A stretch of DNA of 64,000 nt from Stappia indica (GCF_001696535.1 NZ_MBQE01000006.1:186001-250000), one strand, 5' to 3'; positions 10,465 to 20,198 are shown, counted from the first letter of the stretch. Made by a program: numbers and translations. Notes: a model not told the origin generated them from the sequence alone.

Positions 10465-11508
10465 ATGACCGACGACACGCCCCGTTCCCCGCTGATCCCA
10501 GGCAAGCCCCCGCGCAAACCCGGGTCGAAGCGCGGCTACATCCTGCTGGCGACGCTGGTGGTTCTGGTGATCGCCCTGTGGAGCGGCTACTGGACTGTTG
10601 CCCGCGGCATGGTCTCGGACCTGTTCACCACCATGCGCCTTGCGGCAAAGGCGGAAGGCGGCGAGATCGCCTGCACCGACCAGGATCTCGGCGGCTTCCC
10701 CTTCCGCTTCGAGCTGTCGTGCAAGCCGCTCGCCGTGACGGGCCTTGGCGGCGAACGCGCCAGCTTCGAGGGCTTTCGCGCCGTCGCCCTCGCCTACAAT
10801 CCCTGGCATGTGATCGTCGAGGCCGACAGTCCGGCCGCCGTGGAAACGGACCGCCTGGTCCCTGGCCTCAAGGCCGCCTGGACCACCGCCCGCGCCAGCC
10901 TGCGCCTCGGCAACAGCGACCTCGACCGCGGCGACATCGAGATCGTCTCCCCGGTCTTCAGCCTTGCCGACGACAGCCTTTCGGCCTCCGCCGTGCTTGC
11001 CAACCTGCATCTGCGCAAGTCGCCGGACGTGGCGGGCGCCGCCGATGCCGCCCTGCGGCTCGACGAGCTCGCCCTGCCGGGAACGGCCGCCCCCGTCGAC
11101 GTTCTGGCCAATGTCGGGCTTGCCGGCGGCGCGGCCTTGCTTGCCCCGCACGGCGCCGACGTGATCGCCCTGCTGAAAAATGAGGGCGCGCTCACCGTCC
11201 GCGAACTGCGCCTTGCCTCGGGCGGGGTCACCCTGTCGGCCAATGGCAGCCTCTGGCTGGACGAGGCCGGACGGCTCAACGGCACGCTGCCGCTCACCGT
11301 CGCCGGGGCCGCCGGCCTGCCGCCGCTGCTCGCCCCGTTCTTCCCGCAAGGCTCCAACGTGCCGACCAGCCTTGCCGGGGCGCTCGCCGCCTTCGGTCAG
11401 CCGACGACGCTCGACGGAGAGCCGGCGGTCACCGTGCCGCTCGCCTTTGCCGAAGGCACCGCGCGCGTCGGCTTCATTCCCGTCGGCACGCTCCCGCCGC
11501 TGCGCTGA
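10465..11508 (+). CDS. DUF2125 family membrane-anchored protein
   Basis: A 347-residue protein with a short Pro/Lys-rich cytoplasmic N-terminus, one membrane segment (about residues 25-46, YILLATLVVLVIALWSGYW) and a long periplasmic part. The sequence VARGMVSDLFTTM followed by CTDQDLGGFPFRFELSC matches the start of the alphaproteobacterial DUF2125 family, whose role is unknown. The two cysteines around GGFPFRFEL could form a disulfide. It is divergent from the ChaC-type gene and convergent with a GNAT gene. A GGCGGCA/TGCCGCC inverted repeat lies just downstream, without a T-run. Confidence 0.75.
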   Translation: MTDDTPRSPLIPGKPPRKPGSKRGYILLATLVVLVIALWSGYWTVARGMVSDLFTTMRLAAKAEGGEIACTDQDLGGFPFRFELSCKPLAVTGLGGERASFEGFRAVALAYNPWHVIVEADSPAAVETDRLVPGLKAAWTTARASLRLGNSDLDRGDIEIVSPVFSLADDSLSASAVLANLHLRKSPDVAGAADAALRLDELALPGTAAPVDVLANVGLAGGAALLAPHGADVIALLKNEGALTVRELRLASGGVTLSANGSLWLDEAGRLNGTLPLTVAGAAGLPPLLAPFFPQGSNVPTSLAGALAAFGQPTTLDGEPAVTVPLAFAEGTARVGFIPVGTLPPLR

Positions 11509-11548
11509 GGCTGCGGCGGGCGCTCTTCAGGAAAGACCGGCGGCAGCT

Positions 11549-12007
11549 TCAGTTGCCGCCGCGGTCGATGGCCAGGATATAGCCCTTCCAGTCCGCCGGC
11601 TCGGCGATCTGGTCGTAGAGCGTCACGGCCGGGACATTCTTGCCCGGCACGATCCAGCGCAGCTCGTACCAGCCGCGCCGCGCGCCCTCGCCCACCAGCC
11701 ACTCGATCATCCGCCGCGCCAGCCCGTTGTTGCGGGCGTCCGGATGCACGTAGATCTCGTCCAGTTGGCCGGTGCGCAGGCCGGAAATGATCTCCGGCAG
11801 GTCGAAATAGATGGCAAAGCCGACCAGCCGGCCCTCGAACTCGGCGCCGATCACTTCCGCCGTCCGGTCGCCGAGGATGCGCTCGGCGTAATACTGGTCG
11901 GGCCGGCGCGGCGCGCCGCGCTTCAGCGCCTGCGCGTATTCGGCGATCAGCGGGGCCAGCGCCGGCGCGTCTTCCGGGCCGAGCTTCTTGATGGCGATGG
12001 TGCTCAT
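11549..12007 (-). CDS. GNAT family N-acetyltransferase
   Basis: A 152-residue protein with the GNAT fold: acetyl-CoA-binding motif A is around LDEIYVHPDARNNGLARRMI (about residues 81-100), preceded by the beta-strand VGFAIYFDLPEIISGL. The acceptor substrate cannot be told from sequence; small-molecule or amino-acid acetylation is likely. The start ATG (MSTIAIKKLG) is followed immediately by the conserved first strand, and upstream codons lack protein character. It is transcribed divergently from the DMT exporter, with a 188-bp gap. Confidence 0.8.
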   Translation of the reverse strand: MSTIAIKKLGPEDAPALAPLIAEYAQALKRGAPRRPDQYYAERILGDRTAEVIGAEFEGRLVGFAIYFDLPEIISGLRTGQLDEIYVHPDARNNGLARRMIEWLVGEGARRGWYELRWIVPGKNVPAVTLYDQIAEPADWKGYILAIDRGGN

Positions 12008-12195
12008 GAACACTCCGAGACAATTCAGGACTTGCCGGACGATACCGGACCGGGCCGCCACCTTGCCCCGAATGACGCGGCGATTTCAACTGCCTGATGC
12101 GCCGCTTGGTAACACCTCGTACGCGCACGATTGACGCGGTCGCAACCGGCTGCGAATAGTCAACGACCTCCCGTATTCCATCCGGAACCGACCCG

Positions 12196-13125
12196 ATGTC
12201 CGAGATCAGCCCCGCAGCCACCGTCCGCCTGCGTGCCACCCTTGTCGGCCTCACCGCCGTCCTGATGTGGTCGACCCTCGGCCTGTTCGGCGCCGCCTCG
12301 GGCAAAGTGCCGCCCTTCCTGCTCAACGCCCTGTGCTTCGGCCTGTCCGGCATTGTCGCGACGCTCTGGCTCGGCCTGACCGGCCGCCTTGCGCGGATGC
12401 GCCAGCCTGTCGGGGTCCTCGCCTTCGGCACGCTCGGCCTCTTCGGCTTCCACTTCTTCTACTTCACCGCCATCCGCAACGCCCCGCCGGTCGATGCCAA
12501 CCTGATCAACTACACCTGGCCGCTGCTGATCGTCGTCTTCTCGGCGCTGCTGCCGGGCGAAAGGCTGAAGGCCCATCACGTCCTCGGCACGCTGCTGGGC
12601 CTGGCGGGCGCCGCGCTGCTAGTGACAGGCGGCAAGGGGCTGACGCTCGACCCCGCCCATGCGCCCGGCTATCTCGCCGCCTGCGCCTCGGCCCTGTTCT
12701 GGTCCAGCTATTCGGTGCTGTCCCGCCGCCTCGGCAAGGTGCCGACGGAAGCGGTCGCCGGCTTCTGCCTCGGCACCTCGGTCCTGTCGCTCGCCGCCCA
12801 TCTCGCCTTCGAGACCACCGTCTGGCCGGCAAGCCCCAGCGAATGGGGCGCGGTGCTGGCGCTCGCCGCCTTTCCGGTCGGCCTTGCCTTCTTCGTCTGG
12901 GACATCGGCGTCAAGCATGGCGATATCCAGGTGCTGGGCGCCGGCGCCTATGCCGCGCCGGTTCTCTCCACGCTGCTGCTGATCGCCTTCGGCTTCGGCG
13001 CCTTCACCATGGTGGTGGCGCTCGCCTGCGGCCTCGTCACCCTCGGCGCGGTGGTCGCGGCAAAGGACATGATCTTCCGCACTCCGACGAAAAGACGGCT
13101 GGCGAAGACAGAGCCGAGCGCCTAG
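12196..13125 (+). CDS. DMT/EamA family permease (possible amino-acid exporter)
   Basis: The 309-residue protein has ten predicted membrane segments arranged as two EamA repeats, the first beginning TLVGLTAVLMWSTLGLFG and the second around GYLAACASALFWSSYSVLSR. The WST motif after the first helix and the overall length resemble the YddG branch of aromatic amino-acid exporters, but the substrate is not proven by sequence. A CoA-ester lyase and a DUF1737 gene follow on the same strand with gaps of 42 and 26 bp, so the three are probably one operon. Confidence 0.85.
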   Translation: MSEISPAATVRLRATLVGLTAVLMWSTLGLFGAASGKVPPFLLNALCFGLSGIVATLWLGLTGRLARMRQPVGVLAFGTLGLFGFHFFYFTAIRNAPPVDANLINYTWPLLIVVFSALLPGERLKAHHVLGTLLGLAGAALLVTGGKGLTLDPAHAPGYLAACASALFWSSYSVLSRRLGKVPTEAVAGFCLGTSVLSLAAHLAFETTVWPASPSEWGAVLALAAFPVGLAFFVWDIGVKHGDIQVLGAGAYAAPVLSTLLLIAFGFGAFTMVVALACGLVTLGAVVAAKDMIFRTPTKRRLAKTEPSA

Positions 13126-13167
13126 AGGAAAGGCTCGCCCCGGACACCTACAGCAGACGAGGCCCCG

Positions 13168-14061
13168 ATGACCGCACCTGCCACAATCCGCCCCCGCCGC
13201 AGCGTCCTCTACATGCCCGGCTCCAACGCCCGCGCGCTGGACAAGGCCCGCAGCCTCGATGTCGACGCGCTGATCCTGGACCTGGAAGACGCGGTCGCGC
13301 CCGACGCCAAGGAGACCGGACGCGAGCAGATCCGCGAGGCGCTGGCGCAGGGCGGCTACGGCCACCGCGAGGTGGTGATCCGCATCAACGGGCTTTCGAC
13401 GCCCTGGGGCGCGGCCGATCTCGACATGGCGATCGCTGCTCGGCCGGATGCGATCCTGCTGCCCAAGGTGTCCTCCCCGGCCGATCTGGAACGCGTCGCG
13501 CACAAGCTCAATGCGGCACGCGTTCCCGGCAGCGTCCGCCTCTGGGCGATGATGGAAACGCCGCTCGCCATGCTGAACGCCGCCGCCATCGCCGCCGCCG
13601 CCGCAAATCCCGAGACGCGCCTTTCCTGCTTCGTCATGGGCACCAACGATCTCGCCAAGGAAACCCGGGCCGCCCTGGTGCCGGGCCGCGCGCCGATGCG
13701 TCCCTGGCTGATGACCTGCGTTGCCGCCGCCAGGGCCTACGGCATCGACATCGTCGACGGCGTCTACAACACGCTCGACGACGAGGACGGGTTTGTCGCC
13801 GAATGCCGCGAGGGCGCGGAAATGGGCATGGACGGCAAGACGCTGATCCACCCGAAGCAGATCGCTCGCTGCAACGCCGCCTTCACTCCGGCGGAGGCCG
13901 ACATCGCCTGGGCGCGCCGCATCATCGCCGAGTTCGAAAAGCCGGAAAACGCATCGAAGGGTGCAATCCAGGTCGAGGGCCGGATGGTCGAGCGGCTCCA
14001 CGCCGAAATGGGCGCCCGCCTCGTCGCCATTGCCGACGCCATCGCCTCGCGCAACGCGTGA
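13168..14061 (+). CDS. HpcH/HpaI aldolase family CoA-ester lyase
   Basis: A 297-residue TIM-barrel enzyme of the citrate lyase beta/malyl-CoA lyase group, which cleaves or forms C-C bonds in 3-hydroxyacyl-CoA esters with Mg. Conserved blocks are RRSVLYMPGSNARAL at the N-terminus, LILDLEDAVAPDAK with acidic metal ligands, VVIRINGLST, LWAMMETPLAMLN with the second ligand Glu, and GKTLIHPKQI near the C-terminus. Likely substrates are (S)-malyl-CoA, beta-methylmalyl-CoA or citramalyl-CoA; sequence alone does not separate these. It is not next to other genes of glyoxylate or itaconate metabolism. Confidence 0.85.
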   Translation: MTAPATIRPRRSVLYMPGSNARALDKARSLDVDALILDLEDAVAPDAKETGREQIREALAQGGYGHREVVIRINGLSTPWGAADLDMAIAARPDAILLPKVSSPADLERVAHKLNAARVPGSVRLWAMMETPLAMLNAAAIAAAAANPETRLSCFVMGTNDLAKETRAALVPGRAPMRPWLMTCVAAARAYGIDIVDGVYNTLDDEDGFVAECREGAEMGMDGKTLIHPKQIARCNAAFTPAEADIAWARRIIAEFEKPENASKGAIQVEGRMVERLHAEMGARLVAIADAIASRNA

Positions 14062-14087
14062 ACATCCCCCTGAAACGGACGAGATCC

Positions 14088-14294
14088 ATGAAACTCTATC
14101 GCTTCATCACCGGACCCGACGACAGCGCCTTCTGCCACCGGGTCACCGCCGCCCTCAACAAGGGCTGGCAGCTCCAGGGCTCGCCGCAGCTGTCCTTCGA
14201 CGCCGTGCGCGGCGTGACGATCTGCGGCCAGGCCGTGGCCAAGGAGGTCGAGGGCGTCGACTACCAGCCGGACATGAAGCTCGGCGACTACTGA
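14088..14294 (+). CDS. DUF1737 domain small protein
   Basis: A 68-residue protein, MKLYRFITGPDDSAFCHRV onward, matching the short DUF1737 family. The pattern has YRFITGPDD at the start and LNKGWQLQGSP in the middle, reminiscent of a small single-domain fold. No function is known. The gene is 26 bp after the CoA-ester lyase gene on the same strand and probably shares its transcript. The ATG follows an ACGAGATCC sequence, a weak ribosome-binding region. Confidence 0.75.
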   Translation: MKLYRFITGPDDSAFCHRVTAALNKGWQLQGSPQLSFDAVRGVTICGQAVAKEVEGVDYQPDMKLGDY

Positions 14295-14378
14295 GCCCCG
14301 CTCGCCTTCAAGACTATTTTCGCACATTCCGTGTACCGATGAGGCGCCCAAAAGAGGCCTCATCGGGGACCGGAAATC

Positions 14379-15629
14379 ATGAAGCTTGCCCGCCTGTTGC
14401 CCTGCCGCGCGCTCGCCGTCCTGGCGCTCGTGCTCGCCGGCGCCCTTGCCGCACCCGGAGCCGGTGCCCAGCAATCCGCGGCCGCGCCGCTCGCGCCTCC
14501 CGTCGAGATCAGCTCCACCGTCAGCTACCAGCTGGTCGGCCGCCTCGACGTCGACGCGCTCAACACCATCCTCAAAGTCGACACGCCGAAATTCTTCGGC
14601 ACCGAAGTCGCCTACACGCCGGCGACCAACGCCGTGCGCCTCTACCGCGTCACCTACGCCTCGGTCGTGCCCGAACAGGGCAACCGGCCGACTCGCGCCA
14701 GCGGCCTGCTGGCGGTGCCGGAGGTGGAGGCGACCCGCCTGCCGCTGGTCTCCTATCAGCACGGCACGGTCTACGGAAAGGAGCAGGTGCCCTCCTTCGC
14801 CGACCAGTCGCCCGAGACGCAGCTGATGATCGCCCAGTTCGCCGGCCAGGGCTATCTGCTGATCGGTGCGGACTACTTCGGTCTCGGCACCTCGGCCGAG
14901 CCGGAAGGCTACATGGTCAAGGCCAGCCACCAGCAGGCGACGCAGGACATGCTGGCCGCCGGCCGCACGGTGATCGCCCATCTCGGCCTTGCCGACGACG
15001 GGCTCTATCTCGGCGGCTGGTCGCAGGGCGGCTTCGTCACCCTCGCCATGCTGGAGCGGCTGGAGAAGTCCGGCACCCCGGTGAAGGCGACCGCCACCGC
15101 CAGCGCGCCGATCGACGTGTTCGCCGCGCTCAACGGCTTCCTCAGCTATCCGCGCGCGAACGACGCCGACTGGGTCAACAGCCTGTTCATCCTCTCCGCC
15201 TTCTCGTTCGAGAACTATTACGGCGTGCCGGGCCTTGCCCGTTCGCTGATCAGGGACGAGCACTACGAGATGGCGCGCAAGGCCTACGCCCGCGAGCCCG
15301 TCGATCCGACGAAGATCCCGACCGACCTGCACGAACTGCTGAACGCGGAGTATTTCGACGCGCGCTTCTTCACCGCCTCGGCCTATGGCCGGCTGGTCGC
15401 CGAAACGCAGGTCTATCGCTGGCTCTACCAGACGCCGGTACGCACCTATTACGGCGAGGCGGACGAAGCCATCGCGACCGGTCTCGGCCGGCTGGCGATG
15501 ACCTATCAGCAGGCCATGGGCGCCGGAAATGCCAAGGTGGAGGCGGTCACCACCGGCCCCACCTCGCATCGCGGCACCTTCGCCAGCGCCGTGCCGGAAT
15601 GGAAGATCTGGTTCGACAGCCTGCACTGA
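14379..15629 (+). CDS. Secreted alpha/beta-hydrolase (lipase/esterase-like)
   Basis: The 416-residue product carries a signal peptide (about 1-31, ending APGAGAQQ) and so is exported. The mature part is an alpha/beta-hydrolase: SYQHGTVYG near the oxyanion region, LIGADYFGLG, and the nucleophile elbow GGWSQGG (Ser at about 213). A late TTGPTSHRGTFASAVPEW supplies the catalytic His. This pattern resembles secretory lipases and bacterial esterases of unknown substrate rather than intracellular hydrolases. An AAGAGG-like sequence lies upstream, and the gene stands alone, convergent with the dapF-mtaB-ftsY-yciB operon. Confidence 0.75.
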   Translation: MKLARLLPCRALAVLALVLAGALAAPGAGAQQSAAAPLAPPVEISSTVSYQLVGRLDVDALNTILKVDTPKFFGTEVAYTPATNAVRLYRVTYASVVPEQGNRPTRASGLLAVPEVEATRLPLVSYQHGTVYGKEQVPSFADQSPETQLMIAQFAGQGYLLIGADYFGLGTSAEPEGYMVKASHQQATQDMLAAGRTVIAHLGLADDGLYLGGWSQGGFVTLAMLERLEKSGTPVKATATASAPIDVFAALNGFLSYPRANDADWVNSLFILSAFSFENYYGVPGLARSLIRDEHYEMARKAYAREPVDPTKIPTDLHELLNAEYFDARFFTASAYGRLVAETQVYRWLYQTPVRTYYGEADEAIATGLGRLAMTYQQAMGAGNAKVEAVTTGPTSHRGTFASAVPEWKIWFDSLH

Positions 15630-15644
15630 CGGCAGGCAGAGGCG

Positions 15645-15685
15645 AAAAAAGGCGCGCCGCCGGTCCTGTTGCAGGCCCCGGCGGC
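15645..15685 (-). terminator. Intrinsic terminator of the dapF-mtaB-ftsY-yciB operon
   Basis: On the minus strand just past the yciB stop, GCCGCCGG pairs perfectly with CCGGCGGC (15656-15663 and 15678-15685 on the plus strand). A nested CCTG-CAA-CAGG stem fills the loop. GCGCC and a run of six T follow (A-run at 15645-15650 on plus). This is a good Rho-independent terminator for the leftward operon. Confidence 0.75.
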
Positions 15686-15696
15686 CGTCGCCGTTT

Positions 15697-16341
15697 TCAG
15701 CCGGCGCGGTCCTGCTCGTCCTCCAGCGTGTGACGCTGGATCAGCGGCAGCTGGGACAGGGTGAAGGCGATGGTGATCGGCATGACGCCGAACACCTTGA
15801 ACGACACCCAGAAGTCGGTGGAGAAGAACCGCCAGACCACCTCGTTGACGATGGCCAGGAAGAAGAAGAACACGCCCCAGCGGAAGGTCAGCTTGCGCCA
15901 GCCCTCGTCGTCGAGGCGGAACACGCTGTCGAACACGTAGCCGAGCAGCGACTTGCCGAACAGCAGGCCGCCGAGCAGCACCGAGCCGAACAGCACGTTG
16001 ACGATGGTCGGCTTGAGCTTGATGAACAGCTCGTCGTGCAGCCACAGGGTCAGCGCGCCGAACACCAGCACCACGACGCCGGAAACGACCGGCATCACCG
16101 GCAGGCGCCGCGTCAGCGCATAGGACACGGCCAGCGACGCGGTGATCGCCACCATGAACACGGCGGTGGCGAGAAAGATCGGATCGCCCAGCTCCGCCAG
16201 GCCCGGAAAGTGGTCGTAGAGCACTTCGCCGCGCGCGTTGGCGAGGAAGAACAGGCCCAGCGGACCCAGTTCGAGCACCAGCTTGAGGAGCGGCGACAGC
16301 TCCTTGCGGTCCGGCGCGTTGGGTCCCTGCTCGAATTCCAT
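15697..16341 (-). CDS. yciB: Inner-membrane septation protein YciB (IspZ/IspA family)
   Basis: The 214-residue protein has five or six membrane helices and matches the YciB family: [18 protein letters not shown] at the N-terminus, [20 protein letters not shown] in the centre and [18 protein letters not shown] near the end. YciB interacts with cell-elongation and division proteins and affects membrane potential; in enterobacteria its loss gives mild envelope defects. Its start overlaps the ftsY stop by one base (TGATG), so it is translationally coupled to ftsY. An intrinsic terminator follows. Confidence 0.92.
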   Translation of the reverse strand: MEFEQGPNAPDRKELSPLLKLVLELGPLGLFFLANARGEVLYDHFPGLAELGDPIFLATAVFMVAITASLAVSYALTRRLPVMPVVSGVVVLVFGALTLWLHDELFIKLKPTIVNVLFGSVLLGGLLFGKSLLGYVFDSVFRLDDEGWRKLTFRWGVFFFFLAIVNEVVWRFFSTDFWVSFKVFGVMPITIAFTLSQLPLIQRHTLEDEQDRAG

Positions 16342-17777
16342 CAGTGCTCCGTATGCTTTCCGGCAATGGCGGAGGCGAAATCCTCCGCGGTGAACGGCTC
16401 GAGGTCGTCGATGCCCTCGCCGACGCCGATGAAATGCACCGGCAGCGCATGTTTCGCGGCGATGGCGACGAGGATGCCGCCGCGGGCAGTCCCGTCGAGC
16501 TTGGTCATCACGAGGCCGGTGACCCCGGCCGTGCGGCCGAAGATCTCGACCTGGTTCATGGCATTCTGGCCGGTGGTCGCATCCAGCGTCAGCAGCACGC
16601 TGTGCGGCGCGGAGGGGTCGTGCTTGCGGATGACCCGCACCACCTTCTCCAGCTCCGCCATCAGCTCGGCCCGGTTCTGCAGCCGTCCGGCCGTGTCGAT
16701 CAGCAGCACGTCGCTGCCGGCATCGCGCGCCGCCTGCATGGCGTCGAACACGAGGCCGGCCGCATCCGCGCCGGTGTCGCGGGCAACGACCGGCGCGCCG
16801 GTCCGCGCACCCCAGATCTTCAGCTGCTCCACCGCCGCGGCGCGGAACGTGTCGCCGGCCGCCAGCATCACCTTGCGCCCCTCGGCCGAAAGTTTCGCCG
16901 CCAGCTTGCCGATGGTCGTGGTCTTGCCGGTGCCGTTGACGCCGACCACCAGCACCACATGTGGCTTGTGCCCCGTATCGAGCACCAGCGGCTGCGCCAC
17001 CGGCGCCAGCACCTTGGTCACTTCCTCGGCGAGGATCCGGCGCACCTCGTCCGGCGAGATCTGCTTGTTGAAGCGCCCTTCGGCGATGCGCTCGGTGATC
17101 GCCATCGCGGTCTCGACGCCGAGATCGGCCTGGATCAGGAGATCCTCCAGCTCTTCCAGCGTCGCCGCATCGAGCTTGCGCTTGGTGAAGAGCGAGGAAA
17201 TGCCGCCCGTCAGCGAGGCGGAAGAGCGCGACAGGCCCGCCGTCAGCCGCGATAGCCAGGAGCGGCGCGGCGCGTCCTCGGACGCCGGCTCGCCGGCGGG
17301 CTCCGCGGCCAACTCTTCGACGGGTTCTCGGGAAGGCTCTTCGAAAGGCTGCTCGGCCAGTACGTCGGCGGGCGCATCGATAGGTGCCTCTGCCAAAACC
17401 TCCTGTGCCGGCACCGGATCGGGCTCGGCAACAGGGGTCTCGGCCGGCTTTGCTTCCAATGTCTCGGGCGCCGTCGGCTCCACGGACAGGCTCGGGACCT
17501 TTTCCGGCACCGAGGTCTCGGCCGTCTCGTCGGACGGCTCCGTCTCGGCAGGCGCGTGCCCTGCCGGCTCGCCCTGCGGCGCGCCGCTGTCCGCAGCATC
17601 CGTATCCCGGGCGTCCGTGTCCGGCGCGCGGGTCTCTGGCGTCGTCTCGGCTGCTTCAGATGGGTCTGGCGTTTCAGACTTTTCAGGCGTTTCCGGCGTT
17701 TCCGGCGTCTCGGGACGCGCCGGGGCCTGCCGGCCCCCGAACAGGCGTCCGAGGAAACCGCGTTTTTGCTCGCTCAT
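16341..17777 (-). CDS. ftsY: Signal recognition particle receptor FtsY
   Basis: FtsY is the SRP receptor GTPase that docks ribosome-nascent chain complexes to SecYEG. The 478-residue product has an acidic, Pro/Glu/Thr-rich A domain (about 15-165), including the imperfect tandem [15 protein letters not shown] near residue 23. It is followed by the NG domain with [18 protein letters not shown] (P-loop), [19 protein letters not shown] and [10 protein letters not shown]. The A-domain DNA has 9-bp direct repeats (about 17680-17715). mtaB ends 4 bp upstream, and yciB overlaps downstream. Confidence 0.97.
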   Translation of the reverse strand: MSEQKRGFLGRLFGGRQAPARPETPETPETPEKSETPDPSEAAETTPETRAPDTDARDTDAADSGAPQGEPAGHAPAETEPSDETAETSVPEKVPSLSVEPTAPETLEAKPAETPVAEPDPVPAQEVLAEAPIDAPADVLAEQPFEEPSREPVEELAAEPAGEPASEDAPRRSWLSRLTAGLSRSSASLTGGISSLFTKRKLDAATLEELEDLLIQADLGVETAMAITERIAEGRFNKQISPDEVRRILAEEVTKVLAPVAQPLVLDTGHKPHVVLVVGVNGTGKTTTIGKLAAKLSAEGRKVMLAAGDTFRAAAVEQLKIWGARTGAPVVARDTGADAAGLVFDAMQAARDAGSDVLLIDTAGRLQNRAELMAELEKVVRVIRKHDPSAPHSVLLTLDATTGQNAMNQVEIFGRTAGVTGLVMTKLDGTARGGILVAIAAKHALPVHFIGVGEGIDDLEPFTAEDFASAIAGKHTEH

Positions 17778-17781
17778 GCCG

Positions 17782-19068
17782 TCATGCCGCCTGTCGACCG
17801 GTGGTTACGCCCAGAAGATGCCGCCCGGTATGCCCGGCAATGCGCAGCGTGACAAGGTCGCCGGCCTCCTTGCCGGCCGCGGCCTCGGGCGAGAATTCCA
17901 CCTGGGTGAACTGTTCGCTGCGGCCGAGACCCTCGCGCTCGATCAGCACCTGGCGCTCGCGGCCCTGCTCGGCTTCCAGATGCGCCAGCAGCGCCGCCTC
18001 GCCCTTTTCGCGCAGCCGCGCGGCGCGCTCCTTCACCACCTGGCGCGGCAGCTGCGGCATGCGTGCCGCCGGCGTGCCCTTGCGCGGCGAGAAGGGGAAG
18101 ACATGCAGATGCGTCAGCCCGCAATCGTCGACGATGGCGAGCGAATTGGCGAACATCGCCTCGGTCTCGGTCGGGAAGCCGGCGATGATGTCGGCGCCGA
18201 ACACCACGTCCGGGCGCAGCCGGCGCACCTCCTCGCAAAAGCCGATCGTGTCGGCGCGCAGGTGACGTCGCTTCATCCGCTTGAGGATCATGTCGTCGCC
18301 GGCCTGCAACGACAGGTGCAGATGCGGCATCAAGCGCTCTTCCTCGGCGATGGCCCGCATCAGGGCCGGGTCCGCCTCGATGGAATCGATGGAGGACAGC
18401 CGCAGCCGGTCGAGCCCCGGCACCAGCTTGAGGATCTTGGCGACGAGATCGCCGAGCTTCGGCGTCCCCGGCAGGTCCGAGCCGTAGCTGGTGATGTCGA
18501 CGCCGGTCAGCACCACTTCGCGGTAGCCGTTCTCCGCCAGCCGTGCGATCTGGTCGACCACGACGCCCATCGGCACCGAGCGCGAATTGCCGCGCCCGAA
18601 CGGGATGATGCAGAAGGTGCAGCGATGGTCGCAGCCGTTCTGCACCTGGACGAAGGCGCGGGCGCGGCCCTCCAGCCCGTCGATCAGGTGCTCGGCCGTC
18701 TCGCGCACGCTCATGATGTCGTTGACGCGGATCTTCTCGCTGTCGTCGAGGCCGAACTGCGCGACACGTCCGTAGGAGGCGCGCTCCAGCTTCTCCGAAT
18801 TGCCGAGGACGAGGTCCACCTCCTCCATGCCGGCGAAGGTCTCCGCCTCGGTCTGCGCGGCGCAGCCGGTGACGATGATGCGCGCGCCCGGATTGTCGCG
18901 CCGCGCCTTGCGGATCGACTGGCGCGCCTGGCGCACCGCCTCCGCCGTCACCGCGCAGGTGTTGATCAGGATCGCGTCCTTGAGGCCGGCAGCCTCCGCC
19001 TCGCGCTTCATCACCTCGGATTCGTAGGCATTGAGGCGGCAGCCGAATGTGACGACGTCGATGCTCAC
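17782..19068 (-). CDS. mtaB: tRNA t6A37 methylthiotransferase MtaB
   Basis: MtaB is a radical-SAM enzyme that converts N6-threonylcarbamoyladenosine-37 of tRNA to the 2-methylthio form. The GTG start overlaps the dapF stop (GTGA) and gives 428 residues. The N-terminal methylthiotransferase domain has three Fe-S cysteines (Cys10, Cys38, Cys69). The radical-SAM motif is C146DHRCTFC153, and a TRAM-like domain ends the protein. VQVQNGCDHRCTFCIIPFGR separates it from MiaB-like paralogues only by context, but the short N-terminus (VTFGCRLNAYES) fits MtaB. It lies between dapF and ftsY in one operon. Confidence 0.93.
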   Translation of the reverse strand: MSIDVVTFGCRLNAYESEVMKREAEAAGLKDAILINTCAVTAEAVRQARQSIRKARRDNPGARIIVTGCAAQTEAETFAGMEEVDLVLGNSEKLERASYGRVAQFGLDDSEKIRVNDIMSVRETAEHLIDGLEGRARAFVQVQNGCDHRCTFCIIPFGRGNSRSVPMGVVVDQIARLAENGYREVVLTGVDITSYGSDLPGTPKLGDLVAKILKLVPGLDRLRLSSIDSIEADPALMRAIAEEERLMPHLHLSLQAGDDMILKRMKRRHLRADTIGFCEEVRRLRPDVVFGADIIAGFPTETEAMFANSLAIVDDCGLTHLHVFPFSPRKGTPAARMPQLPRQVVKERAARLREKGEAALLAHLEAEQGRERQVLIEREGLGRSEQFTQVEFSPEAAAGKEAGDLVTLRIAGHTGRHLLGVTTGRQAA

Positions 19069-19973
19069 CGGACCACCTCGAGGATCGGCCGGTCGCCGGG
19101 GGCGGTCTTCTCGAAGGTCAGCGTCTCCGGGTCCAGCAGGCCCTCGAACTCCACCTCGGTGTCGCCGGTCATCAGGATGTGGTCGTCGCTCTCGCGCCAC
19201 TCGATGTCGAGCGGCCCGCCCGGCAGGTGCACCCGCACCTTGCGCCCCGTGCGCCGGTCGCGCGCGGCGGCAACGCCCACGGCGCAGGCCGCCGTGCCGC
19301 AAGCTTCGGTCAGCCCGACGCCGCGCTCCCACACCCGCACCTCGACCTCCTCGTCCGACAGGACATGGGCGAGCGAGATGTTCGCCCGCTCCGGGAACAT
19401 CGGATGGTTTTCCAGCATCGGCCCGATGCGCGAAAGGTCGTAGGCGTCCAGGTCGCGCACCCAGAAGATCGCGTGCGGATTGCCGACATTGACCACCGAG
19501 GGCGTGTGCAGGATCGGCGCGTCGATCGGCCCGATCTGCAGCTCGATCGCCCGCGTGTCGTGGAATTCCTCGGCCAGCGGGATCTCGTTCCAGGCAAAGC
19601 GCGGGCGGCCCATGTCCACCGTCACGCGGCGCGGACTGTCCGTCGCCGAGGCCTTCAGCAGCCCGGCATTGGTCTCGATGGTCGCCGCCGCGCTGCCGTT
19701 TTCCTCCATCAGGAGCCGGCCGATGCAGCGCGTGGCGTTGCCGCAGGCATCCACCTCGCTGCCGTCGCGGTTGTGGATGCGCATGAAGGCATCCGCCCCG
19801 CCGGGGCTGCGTTCCACCGTGATCATCTGGTCGAAGCCGATGCCGCCGTCCCGCGCGCCGATCTGGCGGATCGCGTCAGGGGCGAGGCGCACGGGGGCCT
19901 CACGGGCATCCCAGACAACGAAATCGTTGCCCAGCCCGTTCATCTTCAGAAAGGGAATCCTGCGCTCGCTCAT
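19065..19973 (-). CDS. dapF: Diaminopimelate epimerase
   Basis: DapF interconverts LL- and meso-diaminopimelate for lysine and peptidoglycan synthesis, using two cysteines as acid and base. The 302-residue protein opens with FLKMNGLGNDFVVWD. It has the first catalytic Cys77 in EVDACGNATRC and the second in GLTEACGTAACAVG. An ATGA-type overlap (its TGA within GTGA) joins it to mtaB. It is first in the operon dapF-mtaB-ftsY-yciB, an order often seen in alphaproteobacteria. The promoter should lie in the 90 bp upstream, but I cannot define it. Confidence 0.96.
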   Translation of the reverse strand: MSERRIPFLKMNGLGNDFVVWDAREAPVRLAPDAIRQIGARDGGIGFDQMITVERSPGGADAFMRIHNRDGSEVDACGNATRCIGRLLMEENGSAAATIETNAGLLKASATDSPRRVTVDMGRPRFAWNEIPLAEEFHDTRAIELQIGPIDAPILHTPSVVNVGNPHAIFWVRDLDAYDLSRIGPMLENHPMFPERANISLAHVLSDEEVEVRVWERGVGLTEACGTAACAVGVAAARDRRTGRKVRVHLPGGPLDIEWRESDDHILMTGDTEVEFEGLLDPETLTFEKTAPGDRPILEVVR

Positions 19974-20160
19974 CGCGAAAATCGTCCATCTCGCCGCCCG
20001 CCGCCTGTCGCGCGGGTCTGGCTGTCTGCGGCGCGCGCCTCGATATCGAGGAAGGCGCGACCGGCCGTTTCCCGACTATATGGCGGAAAAGGGCGTCCGG
20101 TTCCAGTGTTCGCGTGTTTTACAGCGCCGACGGGCCGCAGAATGCCGGGACGGGACGGCG

Positions 20161-20193
20161 GCGCGTCCGGGCGGACCTGCCGCCCGGACGCGC
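20161..20193. terminator. Perfect 14-bp stem-loop 3' of the pirin gene
   Basis: GCGCGTCCGGGCGG (20161-20174) pairs without mismatch with CCGCCCGGACGCGC (20180-20193) around a five-base loop, only five bases past the pirin stop on the minus strand. It lacks a T-run on either strand. It is therefore either a Rho-dependent or mRNA-stabilising structure, or a barrier between the pirin transcript and dapF. Confidence 0.5.
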
Positions 20194-20198
20194 TTCGT

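Noticed and set aside
17675-17720. Tandem 9-bp repeats that could suggest a CRISPR or VNTR
   Set aside because: They encode the [11 protein letters not shown] stretch of the acidic FtsY A domain; the unit is too short and has no spacers.
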